Assembly (NCBI GenBank): GCA_000196815.1
Contig: FP929003.1
Span: 2,875,501-2,939,500 of the forward strand
From: Nitrospira defluvii
GTDB lineage: Bacteria; Nitrospirota; Nitrospiria; Nitrospirales; Nitrospiraceae
Direction: 5' to 3'
Length of the DNA: 64,000 nt
Shown: one piece after another, positions 14,420 to 24,200 of the stretch
Numbering within the stretch: the first letter of the stretch is position 1
Layout of the letters: each line of letters opens with the position of its first letter
Notes under the pieces: generated by a model
The model's database searches: none
Seen by the model: only the letters and a program-made list of their open reading frames with translations
What the model was told of the DNA's origin: nothing
Program-made: the position numbers and the translations under genes

Positions 14420-17400
14420 GCAACGCGGCCGGCACATTCGAACAGGTTGCACGCGCCATGATCGACGCGATGGCGCCGTTGCGCCGCGCCCTGAGCAGTC
14501 GCGATGCGTTCCGATCCTTCATGCTCCGCCTCGGCTGGGAAACCATCTCCGTTCCTCCGGCCTACACCGCACTGGGCACAACCATCAGCGAAGCCATGCA
14601 GGCAGTGGAGGCGCTTCGCGACGATCCGACAGCGGACGAGGTTCTGTCCCTGCTCAGGAAAGCGCAAGCCGCCTATCTCGCGATTCAACGGATCGATCAG
14701 GCGCCGGCGGGTGTCGATGCGGCCGCGTTTCTCAGTCAGATCGGCGAGCAGCTGTTCGAACTCCTGCTCACAGACTATCTCGCAGCCCACCAACCGGCTC
14801 TTTTCAATTGGCTCTCGATCCTCAATGTGATCGAGACGGTGGACATCCCTGCCACAGAACATCAGCGCGGCCATATCCGCACGCACTTCCATTGGGCCAT
14901 GATCCCGGCGATCGTTCGCGATCCCTTGTCCCTACCACAGAAGGTGTACGGCTGGGGCTCGCAGGAGTTGAAGTTTTCATTGCTACTCCAGCATCTCAGC
15001 GAACTGTTCTTCGCCTACGGTTTCCCGGTCTACCTCAGCAGAACAGAGACTTCACTGACGCGCGGGTATGACGATGGCGAGCGGAACCTCGAAGAACACT
15101 CCGCGTGGCTCAAGATCCCGTTCTACTACATTACGATCGCCGACCGGGAACTCGAGGCGGCCATCAGTGTGGTGGAACTCAAAGGCAGCGACACCTCCTT
15201 GCCCGGCCTCGCCATCCAACCACACATTCCCAATGAATTCCCGCTTACCCTGCGCCTGGCGCCGACCATCGATCTGCGGGTGCGCGCCGGCACCAATGCC
15301 GCAACACAACTCGGCATCGTGCTCCGCCCCGGCGAAGCGTCGATCAAATACCCCTTCCAACCAGGGACGACGCCTCCCTCGGCCGGCATCGGCATCGGGT
15401 TCGATTTCAAGCCCGCGTCGCCGACCCTGCTGTTCGGGGCACCGAACGCCACGCGTCTTGAGTTCCAAGGGGCGTCGGTCGACCTCGGAGCCTCCACAGT
15501 CGATAACGAACTGGATATTCAGCTGGCGGCTCAACTCAAGGGGCTGACCCTTGTCCTTCAGCCAGGCGAGGCCGACTCCTTTCTGCGCAACCTGCTCGGC
15601 GACAGCGAACGCCGGCTGACGATCCCGCTCGGCATTGAATGGACTCGGCGCAACGGGGTGCGCTTCGCAGGGAGCGAGGCATTCGAAACGTTCCTGCCTA
15701 CGAATCTCTCGATCGGCCCCATCACGGTCGAAGGCATTGCGCTGCAACTCTTTGCGCCCACCGACCATTCCGCGGATCTGACCCTGGCGGTCGGGGCACG
15801 GATCTCCGGAAAACTCGGCCCTGTCTCGTTTGCTGTGGAAGGAATGGGGTTCCACCTGCAAACGACCTTCGCCCAGGGCAATGTCGGTCCGTTCGATCTC
15901 GCCCTCGGCTTCAAGCCACCGACAGGCCTGGGGCTGGCGATTGCCGCGCCGAGTGTGGTGGGCGGCGGGTATGTGGGCTTCGATCCCCAGCGGGCCGAAT
16001 ACAGCGGCATGCTGCAGTTGGAGCTAGCCGACCGCATCGCGATTAAAGCCATTGGCCTGCTCACCACGCGCCTGCCCGACGGCAGCAAGGGCTACTCGCT
16101 GTTGATCCTGCTCACCGCCGAAGGGTTCACGCCCATTCCACTAGGCCTGGGCTTCACCCTCACCGGCATCGGCGGCCTGCTCGGCCTGCATCGCACCGTC
16201 TCCACCTCCACGCTCCGCGAGGGCCTCAAGACCGGCACGCTGAATGCCATTCTGTTCCCGGTGGATCCCCTGCGGAACGCGCCGCAACTGCTGAGCGATC
16301 TGCGCCGCGTGTTTCCCCCCACCGCCGGCCGCCATGTTTTTGGCCCCATGGTCCAATTGCGTTGGGGCACACCCACCCTGCTGACCCTTGAACTCGCCCT
16401 CCTGCTCGAATTGCCGTCGCCCGTCCGGGTGATCGTCTTAGGCCGCCTCCAAGTCCTCTTGCCCAACCAGACCCACCCGCTCGTGCAGATCCGCATGGAC
16501 GCCTTGGGGGTGCTCGATGTGTCGGCCGGCACCGTCTCGTTGGATGCCACGCTCTACGATTCCCGCATTCTGCAATTCACCCTGACCGGCGACATGGCGC
16601 TCCGGGCCGGCTGGGGGAGCCAGCCGCAGTTTATCCTGGCCATCGGCGGGTTCCATCCGCGGTTTGCCGCCCCGCCGGGGTTACCGGCGCTCAAACGCTT
16701 GGCCTTGAGTCTCGCCGACGGCGACACGTTGCAGCTGCGTTGCGCCGCCTATCTGGCCGTCACCTCCAATACGGTGCAGTTCGGCGCCCGGGTCGATCTC
16801 CATGCCGCGGGCGGCGGGTTCAGCTTCGACGGCATGCTGGGGTTCGATGCATTGATTCAGTTGGCGCCCCTGGCGTTTCAAGTGGACATCGGCGCCGCCT
16901 TGGCGCTGCGCTATCGCGGCCGGTTGCTGATGGGCATCTCCTTCAAGGGGAGCCTGGCGGGGCCCACGCCCTGGGAGGTGCAGGGCAAGGCCACGATCAA
17001 GATCCTGTTCTTCAAGGTCTCGGTGTCCTTCGAGCGGCAGTTCGGCACGAAGACCCCGCCGCCCCTGCCGGCGGCGGTGGATGTGGTGGCGCAGGTCGCG
17101 GCCGCCCTGGCCGACCGGCGCAATTGGAGCGGGACCCTGCCGCGGCGGGAGCCGCCGGTGGTGACGGTCCGTGATGGGGGGTCCACGACAGCCGGTCCGC
17201 TCCGGGTGCATCCGCTGGCGGAGCTGACGGTGCGGGAGCGGATCGCGCCGCTCAACCGGCCGATCACGAAGCTGGGGACGGCGCCGCTGGTGGGCGGGCC
17301 GACGACGCTCACGGTGACCGCGACGGGCAGCGGCCCGACGGCCCTCCCTTGGCGGACGACGCCGGTGCAGGAGCCCTTTGCCCTGGCGCAATTCGAAGAT

Positions 17401-17673
17401 CTGCGGGAGGACGAGCAGTTGGCGCGGCCTTCGTTCGAGGCGCTGGCGGCGGGGCTGACTTTTGCGCTGGACGAGGTGGCGGCGGAAGAGGACCCCGGAC
17501 TGACGGCGCCGATTGCCTACGAGACCCTGCTGATCGATCCGACGCGGCCGCCCGAGCGGCCGAAACCCGGCTATGTGCTCTCGGCGGCGGTGCTGGCCCG
17601 GGTCGCGCCCTTCGGTGCCGCCGGGCAAGCCGCGATTCGCACAGGCCGGCGCACCTCGACAGTTGTCGCCTGA
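14416..17673 (+). CDS. DUF6603-like giant protein, copy B
   Basis: The 1085-residue protein is a paralogue of the 1106-residue copy A. The first 240 residues are helical, with clear but low similarity to copy A. Residues 240-497 are beta-rich and diverged. Residues 498-1085 are almost identical to copy A residues 519-1106 because of the shared 1772-bp segment. Start is ATG in ATGA overlapping the peptidase stop. It has no signal peptide, membrane helix or catalytic motif. The pattern of variable front and fixed back suggests that the C-terminal part meets a constant partner, whereas the front half sets specificity. That is inference. Confidence 0.7.
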   Translation: MSNAAGTFEQVARAMIDAMAPLRRALSSRDAFRSFMLRLGWETISVPPAYTALGTTISEAMQAVEALRDDPTADEVLSLLRKAQAAYLAIQRIDQAPAGVDAAAFLSQIGEQLFELLLTDYLAAHQPALFNWLSILNVIETVDIPATEHQRGHIRTHFHWAMIPAIVRDPLSLPQKVYGWGSQELKFSLLLQHLSELFFAYGFPVYLSRTETSLTRGYDDGERNLEEHSAWLKIPFYYITIADRELEAAISVVELKGSDTSLPGLAIQPHIPNEFPLTLRLAPTIDLRVRAGTNAATQLGIVLRPGEASIKYPFQPGTTPPSAGIGIGFDFKPASPTLLFGAPNATRLEFQGASVDLGASTVDNELDIQLAAQLKGLTLVLQPGEADSFLRNLLGDSERRLTIPLGIEWTRRNGVRFAGSEAFETFLPTNLSIGPITVEGIALQLFAPTDHSADLTLAVGARISGKLGPVSFAVEGMGFHLQTTFAQGNVGPFDLALGFKPPTGLGLAIAAPSVVGGGYVGFDPQRAEYSGMLQLELADRIAIKAIGLLTTRLPDGSKGYSLLILLTAEGFTPIPLGLGFTLTGIGGLLGLHRTVSTSTLREGLKTGTLNAILFPVDPLRNAPQLLSDLRRVFPPTAGRHVFGPMVQLRWGTPTLLTLELALLLELPSPVRVIVLGRLQVLLPNQTHPLVQIRMDALGVLDVSAGTVSLDATLYDSRILQFTLTGDMALRAGWGSQPQFILAIGGFHPRFAAPPGLPALKRLALSLADGDTLQLRCAAYLAVTSNTVQFGARVDLHAAGGGFSFDGMLGFDALIQLAPLAFQVDIGAALALRYRGRLLMGISFKGSLAGPTPWEVQGKATIKILFFKVSVSFERQFGTKTPPPLPAAVDVVAQVAAALADRRNWSGTLPRREPPVVTVRDGGSTTAGPLRVHPLAELTVRERIAPLNRPITKLGTAPLVGGPTTLTVTATGSGPTALPWRTTPVQEPFALAQFEDLREDEQLARPSFEALAAGLTFALDEVAAEEDPGLTAPIAYETLLIDPTRPPERPKPGYVLSAAVLARVAPFGAAGQAAIRTGRRTSTVVA

Positions 17674-17678
17674 GATGA
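15907..17678. repeat. 1772-bp near-identical direct repeat, copy B
   Basis: This is the second copy of the segment at 9797-11568, offset by exactly 6110 bases and without any indel. It ends at TGAGATGA, just beyond the stop codon. Because nearly all changes expected from drift are missing even at third codon positions, the two copies were made identical recently, by duplication or gene conversion. Confidence 0.95.
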
Positions 17679-17693
17679 ATGGGATAAAGAACG

Positions 17694-20309
17694 ATGCCTG
17701 AACCAACTACTGCCAGCTACCGATTTTTCTCCTGGCTCCGTCAGGGACTGCTCGCGGGCCTGTCCAATCAGACCGGAGCCAGCCCTCCCCTGACAGGCGG
17801 CCATCTGGTGCTTCCGATCCGGCTGCGAGTCAACAGCGCCGCCCCCGTCGACGTCAACATCCAGCTCTACGGCCCGGGCGACATCACCGGCATCGATGCG
17901 CGCGAGGTCATCCGGACCGAGCCGCAGGCGCATATGACGGATTTCGAGCCGAACTACTTTCCCGCGATCGAGTTCGATCGCCCGGATTTTCCCTGGCTCT
18001 TCACCCCCGCCAAGGCCGATGCCGCCAGACGACTCCGCCCGTGGATCTGCTTGATCGTCGTACGCAAGGAGGGGGCCGCTCTCAGCACCGTTCCACGTCA
18101 GCCCTTGCCGGTCGTCACCTGCGGACGAGAAGAATTACCCGATCTCGACCAGGCCTGGGCCTGGGCCCATGCGCAGATCGTCTCCGGGCAGACTGCCGCT
18201 CCTGATCCGACGCTGCAACAGATTCTCAACGACCATCCGGACCGGACACTGTCGCGGCTACTCGGCGCGCGACGTCTCGATCCCAACACGGCCTATTATG
18301 CGTGTCTCGTGCCGACCTACGAGGTGGGACGCAAGGCCGGGCTGGGCGAACCGATCACCGCCGACGATGAGCAGGCGCTGAAGCCCGCTTGGTCGAAGGG
18401 GCCCGGCGCACCGACCGGCACCATCAGCCTGCCCGTCTATTTCCATTGGGAGTTTCGCACGGGGCTCGCCGGAGACTTTGAATCGCTGGCGCGCCGACTG
18501 GAACCCAAACAGCTCCCGACCACCGTCGGACTGCGCCCGATGGACATCAGTCAGCCGGGATGGGGCATGCCGGCACTCCCACCGAATGCGCCCGGCAACC
18601 TGCTGGACCTCGGCGGCGCACTCCGTACACCGGAAACCAATCCGCGGCCCTGGCCGGAAGCGGCACAGACCTCCTTCCAACAGTCACTCCGCACCATCTT
18701 GAATGAACCGGCCGCGCACACCGCACCGGACAACACGCCCGCGGTCCTCGGTCCTCCGTTATACGGACAGTGGTACACCGACCAGCAAACAATCCCCGCG
18801 GCCAATCAGCCGCCGCACTGGTTGCGGGAATTGAATCTGGACCCGCGTCATCGTGTGGCCGCCGGTGTCGGCACCCAGGTGATCCGATACGAGCAGGAAC
18901 CACTCATGGCCTCCGCCTGGGATCAGCTGGAACAACAGCGGCAGGACCATGCGCGTCTCAAACGGGCACAACTCGCGGAGACGGTCGGTGACTCGTTGTT
19001 CAACAAACATCTCTTGAATCTGCCCGCTACCAGGCTGGTGCAACTGGCCGGACCATCCCGGACTGCACTGACCGCGTCGGGAGCCGCCGGCGCCCCGGTG
19101 CCAGACCCCGCGCGCGTGCTGTTCGCGAATCCCGCCTCCACAGGAGCCTTTCGACGAATCACGCGGCCTCGCGGCCCTCTTGCGGCACGAATGGATCGGC
19201 TCAGCGCCGCGCACCCGACCGCGCCGGCCCTGACCGCCAATCCGCAAAGGCAGCCCGGCACGATGGCGCTGTTCACCGCCGCCACCGGCACAAAACGCGC
19301 GCCGACGGCCAATATCTGGTCGGCGGTGAAAACCGACCTCCTCCTACGCCTCAATCCGAAGCAGGCGGTGCTGGCCGCTGTTCGGCAGACCTTGCCGGCG
19401 GCCGAGAGCACGGATTTGATCCGCTTCTCACCCACGTTCCCGCAGCCGATGTACGAGGCGATGCGAGACTATTTCCCGAACATGCTGCTGCCGGGTATGG
19501 ACCAGGTACCGGCCAACAGCATTGCGCTCCTCAAAACGAATCCGGAGTTGATCGAGGCTTACATGGTCGGCCTGAATCACGAAATGAGTCGCGAGTTGCT
19601 CTGGCGCGGCTTTCCTACCGACCAGCGCGGCACCTACTTCCGGCAATTCTGGGATGCCGCCGGAGAACAGCCCCCGACCACGGAAGCGGAGCGGGAGTTG
19701 CGGCGCGACATCACGCCGATCGCCTCATGGACGGCGGACAGCCGGTTGGGTACGCATGGCGCCCGAGGCTCGGCGGTCGGACAGATGGTGCTCCTGGTCC
19801 GCGGCGATCTGCTCCGCCGGTACCCGCGCGCCATTGTCTACGCACTGGAAAGCGTGTGGTCGGCCGACGGCACGCGCCGCGAGTTGGGGACGACGGAGCG
19901 TTATCCCATCTTCCGCGCGACACAATCACCGGACATCACCATGCTCGGCTTTCCGCTGACCGAAACGGAGGTCCGCGGGGCCGACAACAAGGCCGCCGGA
20001 CATCCGGGGTGGTTCTTCGTCCTGCAGGAACAGCCGACCGAACCGCGTTTCGGCATGGACGTCGCAAAAACCTACGGCGGCACGCCCCAACATTGGAGCG
20101 ATCTGACCTGGGGGCACGTGGCGACGGACGAAGCGGGGCTCAAACAGATCGTGTACGTCCCGATCGACGGACTGCTGAAGAACGCGGTGGTCGATCAAAT
20201 TCCCTGGGGCAAGAATTCCGCGCACATGGCGTCCATCACCAGACAGCCGCCGTTTCGCGTCGCCGTCCATGCGAGAACCTGGCTGCGGGAACCGGGACCG
20301 CGACCGTAA
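17694..20309 (+). CDS. Uncharacterised 871-residue cluster protein
   Basis: I do not recognise the family. The protein has no signal peptide or membrane helix. Early residues (45-130) alternate as in beta sheets (HLVLPIRLRVNS, VDVNIQLYGPGDITGID). The middle is Pro/Ala-rich with QPPHWLRELNLDPRHRV. A late conserved-looking block contains NHEMSRELLWRGFPTDQRGT and FRQFWD, and the C-terminus holds WGHVATDEAGLKQIVYVPIDG. The strong Trp/Tyr/Phe content and lack of active-site signature suggest a structural or binding role. It begins 20 bases after copy B ends, preceded by a weak GGGATAAAG ribosome binding site, and is followed 27 bases later by the coiled-coil gene, so it should be part of the same operon. 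Confidence 0.7.
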   Translation: MPEPTTASYRFFSWLRQGLLAGLSNQTGASPPLTGGHLVLPIRLRVNSAAPVDVNIQLYGPGDITGIDAREVIRTEPQAHMTDFEPNYFPAIEFDRPDFPWLFTPAKADAARRLRPWICLIVVRKEGAALSTVPRQPLPVVTCGREELPDLDQAWAWAHAQIVSGQTAAPDPTLQQILNDHPDRTLSRLLGARRLDPNTAYYACLVPTYEVGRKAGLGEPITADDEQALKPAWSKGPGAPTGTISLPVYFHWEFRTGLAGDFESLARRLEPKQLPTTVGLRPMDISQPGWGMPALPPNAPGNLLDLGGALRTPETNPRPWPEAAQTSFQQSLRTILNEPAAHTAPDNTPAVLGPPLYGQWYTDQQTIPAANQPPHWLRELNLDPRHRVAAGVGTQVIRYEQEPLMASAWDQLEQQRQDHARLKRAQLAETVGDSLFNKHLLNLPATRLVQLAGPSRTALTASGAAGAPVPDPARVLFANPASTGAFRRITRPRGPLAARMDRLSAAHPTAPALTANPQRQPGTMALFTAATGTKRAPTANIWSAVKTDLLLRLNPKQAVLAAVRQTLPAAESTDLIRFSPTFPQPMYEAMRDYFPNMLLPGMDQVPANSIALLKTNPELIEAYMVGLNHEMSRELLWRGFPTDQRGTYFRQFWDAAGEQPPTTEAERELRRDITPIASWTADSRLGTHGARGSAVGQMVLLVRGDLLRRYPRAIVYALESVWSADGTRRELGTTERYPIFRATQSPDITMLGFPLTETEVRGADNKAAGHPGWFFVLQEQPTEPRFGMDVAKTYGGTPQHWSDLTWGHVATDEAGLKQIVYVPIDGLLKNAVVDQIPWGKNSAHMASITRQPPFRVAVHARTWLREPGPRP

Positions 20310-20336
20310 CTCAGACCGACGAGAAGAGAAGCCACC

Positions 20337-21146
20337 ATGCCCTACTTGCAACAAGACACGACTCGACTCCAGACCGAACTCCAGACCCTGATCGCGCAGC
20401 AGGCGCCGCTCAATGCGCAACTCGCGACACAGCAACAAGCCGTGACCGCGGCGCAGGCCCAACGGACGAACGCCGTCAACGCCGTGGCACAGGTCCAGGC
20501 GCGTGTTCCGCCGCTGCAGGCCGCCGCCGGTGCGGCAGACGCGCATGTGGCGGAGGTCGAACTGGAACTTCAGGATGCGGCCGAACCGCCGGCAGGAATT
20601 CCTCCTGTGAGCTGGAGAGTACGATTAACCGCTCTGCGTAAAAAACTCGCGCTCGCCAAGACTGCGGCGACCGCAGCCCATGCGAAGGTCGCCGAGGCGC
20701 AGCAGGGCGTGACGCAGGCCCAGGCGCAGGTGCAGGCGGCAGACCGTCAGGTGGCGGCGTTCTCCGCTGTGGTGCAGGCCACGCAGGCGGCGATCACGGC
20801 GCTCCAAACGCGCCAGCGCGACGTGCAACAACAGCTGGCTGTACTCGATCGCTGGGAGGCGGACATCGCGCGCGACCCGTTGACCAGGCCCTCGCTCGAA
20901 CGGACGGCCGCTGAACTGTCCGCAGAGGCAGCCAAGCTCGAAGATGCGCACCTCGCGGCACGGTTCGAGCTGGAGGATGCGGTGGCGCTGCTGGCAAGTT
21001 TAACGGCCCGACGCGACGAGCTCACGGCCAAACTCAACGCCGTGGTCGCCCAACTGCCGGAGGCGCAGGCGCAACAGGCTGCGGCCCAGCAAGCCCTCGC
21101 GGCCGCCGACGCGGAAATCGCGACGCATCTGCAAGACGGACCGTAG
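20337..21146 (+). CDS. Ala/Gln-rich coiled-coil protein
   Basis: The 269-residue product is almost entirely heptad-like helix built from Ala, Gln, Glu, Val and Leu, with one Pro/Gly interruption around residues 80-95 (AEPPAGIPPVSW). This predicts two long coiled-coil arms around a hinge. There is no signal peptide, cysteine or catalytic motif. Part of its pattern (AQAQVQAADRQVAA, QQAAAQQALAAADAEI) resembles the coiled-coil insertions inside the neighbouring 1772-residue protein, so the two may assemble together. A purine-rich ribosome binding site (GAAGAGAAG) precedes ATG. Confidence 0.75.
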   Translation: MPYLQQDTTRLQTELQTLIAQQAPLNAQLATQQQAVTAAQAQRTNAVNAVAQVQARVPPLQAAAGAADAHVAEVELELQDAAEPPAGIPPVSWRVRLTALRKKLALAKTAATAAHAKVAEAQQGVTQAQAQVQAADRQVAAFSAVVQATQAAITALQTRQRDVQQQLAVLDRWEADIARDPLTRPSLERTAAELSAEAAKLEDAHLAARFELEDAVALLASLTARRDELTAKLNAVVAQLPEAQAQQAAAQQALAAADAEIATHLQDGP

Positions 21147-21226
21147 GGGTGAGCCTTTGAACGAAGTGAGCACGAAGCTACAAGACTTGTTCACCATCCT
21201 GCCGACATGACGAAAGGAACGTCCGC

Positions 21227-24200
21227 GTGAGACCCATCAGTGAAGGACCGGAAATTCCGGAACGTGTCCCGCCCGCGCTGCTACGAGCCTGGGCCAACAC
21301 GCTCCGCCGACTGCAGGCCGAGCACGACCGCGCCGTGGCACGTGCGCAGGCAGCCAACAAACGCGCAAATTCGCTGGCAGCCCAGCAGAGGCTCTACCAG
21401 GCTGAACTCAGCCAATTGCAGCCCCGGATCCTGGCCGCCCAGGCCGCCGTCACCCGTGCCACTTCCAATCTCGCCGCGGTGACCGCCCGGCTCGGGGAAT
21501 ACCGGAGCGCCCGCGATGCGGCGACCGCCCGACTCCTCGGCACCGACCGCCTCGCCGGGACCGTCGCCACGAGCCATCCGTTGCTTTTGTTGCCGGTGCG
21601 ATTGGAAACCAGATTCGCCCCGCGCCGGACCGGAACGGGAACCGACCTCCTGCTGCGCGTCTACCCCGACGACATACATATCGACAGCCATGAACCGGGC
21701 GTGACCACGGAGGAGGAACGCTGGGGCGCCCAATTCTGGCAACAGGTCGCGGCCGTGCCTCCGGGGCCGGAGCAGCTGGAACGAAAACGACAGGCCTGGC
21801 AACAACTCACGGAGCGGTTCGGCGCCACACGCGCCGCCTGGATTGCCAATGCGCTCGATCCGGCGCGCAGTCAGGCCGTCACCCGACGCGACGACACCTG
21901 GACACGCGCGCCCTATACGCAGGTGTTGCCAGACCGCTGGGTCGCCATCGGCTATCGAGGAGACAGAGCGCACGTCACGGCCTGGGGCACACCCATTCCC
22001 GAGACAGTGGCCGTGGGGCCGGCGCCGCGCGGCACGACGCTCATCGAGGACAACGGTCTCCCGCCCATCGACGAAGGCATGCGCTGGCTCACCGACTTCG
22101 ACGCCGCCGAAGCCGTCGGCATGGGCCTCCGGATTCCCCTCAGCGACGAGGATGCGCAGGCCGGATTCGATCGCGTCGTCGTGCTCGGCACAAAAGCTTC
22201 GTGGGACGCGACCACGACGGCAACGCGCCTGGCCCAATTGTTCGATGCCCATCACTACACCGGCGGTCTCGCTTTCATCGGACAGAATGTGCCGACCAAT
22301 AACAGCGCGGAAGCGTCGTCCGGCTATCGCTCGACCGGGAGTCCTGCAGCGGAAACGCTGGAGATCGAGCTGGGAGCGCCACTCGCCCAGCCAGGGTCGG
22401 ACGGCGAGGTCACGGCCAAAGCCCTGGGCCTTCCCACGAGCATCTTTGCGCATGTGCAGGGAGCCGGGGGATCGGAACAACGCCACGCCGCCGCCATGAA
22501 TGCCGCCCTGCTCGCCCTCTGCGACAGCGCCTTGCTGCGGCAGCTCTCGGAAAAGACCGGCGCAGAATTTCTGCGCGCACATTTCGCGCAGTTCATGCGC
22601 GCCGCCGGGCCCCTTCCCGCGCTCCGGATCGATACCCAACCCTATGGCCTGCTCCCGGTCGCGGCACTCGACCGTTGGATGTCGAAGACGACTGCCGATG
22701 CGGAGTCGGCGTTGGCCGTCTGGTGGCAGGCGCAGCGCCGGCTTCTGCGTCACTATACCCGGCGTGCGCTCCATACGCTCACGGAGAACAACCCCGTCGT
22801 AATGTTGGCGCAGGAGGCCACGTCTTGCCGCTACACGATGCGTGAATTTCCTGAAGCCTCCATCACTCCGCCCGTGCCTCGCGCGCTCATTCCCGCTGCG
22901 TTGCGCAATCTGATATTGAACCGCGCACTGGCCGCGCCGCATGACCCGACGCTGGATGCGCTGCTCACGCTGCCTGAACCGACCCGTCAGGCGCTGCTCG
23001 CGGAATCGATTGACCTGGCCACCTTCCGCTTCGATGCCTGGGCCACCTCGCTGGCCACGAGACGACTGGCTGCGCTGCGTCACGCCGATTCCACCGGCGT
23101 CCGTCTGGGCGGGTACGGGTGGGTGGAACAGGTCCGGAGAGCGGCGCCGCTTGAAGCCGTGCCGACCCCACCGCCGGGAGTCTCCACTCCCCTCGCTCGT
23201 TCCGCGACCAACAAAGGCTATGTCCACACGCCCTCGCTGGGTCATGCGGCGGCGGCGGCGGTGCTCCGCAGCGGATACCTCTCGCAGGAACATGCGGCGG
23301 GCGAGAAACCGTTTGCCGTGGACCTCTCCTCCGAACGGGTGCATCGGGCCAAGTGGTTGCTCGACGGCGTCCGCCAGGGACAATCGTTGAGCGCCCTGCT
23401 CGGCTACCGGTTCGAGCGCGGACTCCACGACCGAGGGCTGGATCGATACATCCACCGCTTCCGCGCCCTCACCAGCCTGAAGGAGAACAAGCGCTTCGCA
23501 GACATTCACGAGAAACTCGGTCGCTCCGAACGCACGGCCCGGGAAGTCGCGGCTCTCTATGCGCAACGCGATCAGGCCGCAGGCCGGGCGGCGGATGCCC
23601 GCGCCTTGAAGGCCGAGCGGGAAGGCCGGGCGCAAACCTATCGCCTCGAACTCGACACCATTGCGCTGGTGGCCCAGCAGGCGCAGGCCGCGGATGCGCA
23701 GGTGGCGCAAGCCACGCAGGCGCTGACACAGCAACAGGCTGCCAAACCGCAAGGCAAGGTGATCCAGCCGTCGGTTCGACGCTACGCCGTCCAGCTACTC
23801 GAAGAACGCGACCTGGATCTGTGGGCCGATCGGGCCGACCAATTGATGCAGGCTCAATCGGTGGCGACAGCTCAGGCCGCCGTGGCGCATCAGGCCCTCA
23901 GCGCAAAAGCCGGCGCCCGCGCCATTGCGGAACGGGCCCAGGCGACGCTGCTCAATGCCAACGACCCGGGTTCGATTCCTTCGGCCCAAGCCGCCATCAC
24001 CCGGGAAGAAACCATGGTCGCGGAGTTCGATCGCCAGGCCCTCGCCAAGGAGGGTGGCCAACGCGGCAAGGCCGAAGCCGATCTTGCCGCCGCACGGGCG
24101 GAGCTGGCGGCGCGCCTGTCACAACAATGGAATGAGGCCCTCGAATCCCTGCCGGCCACGAATGTCGTCGATGGATTGGCGTTGCAGCGCCGCTGGAAAG

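Noticed and set aside
21281-23752. An 823-codon open frame on the minus strand, antisense to the 1772-residue gene
   Set aside because: It is fully antisense to a gene with better start and neighbour spacing. The translation is Arg/Gly-rich without domain-like patterns, as expected from GC-rich antisense frames.
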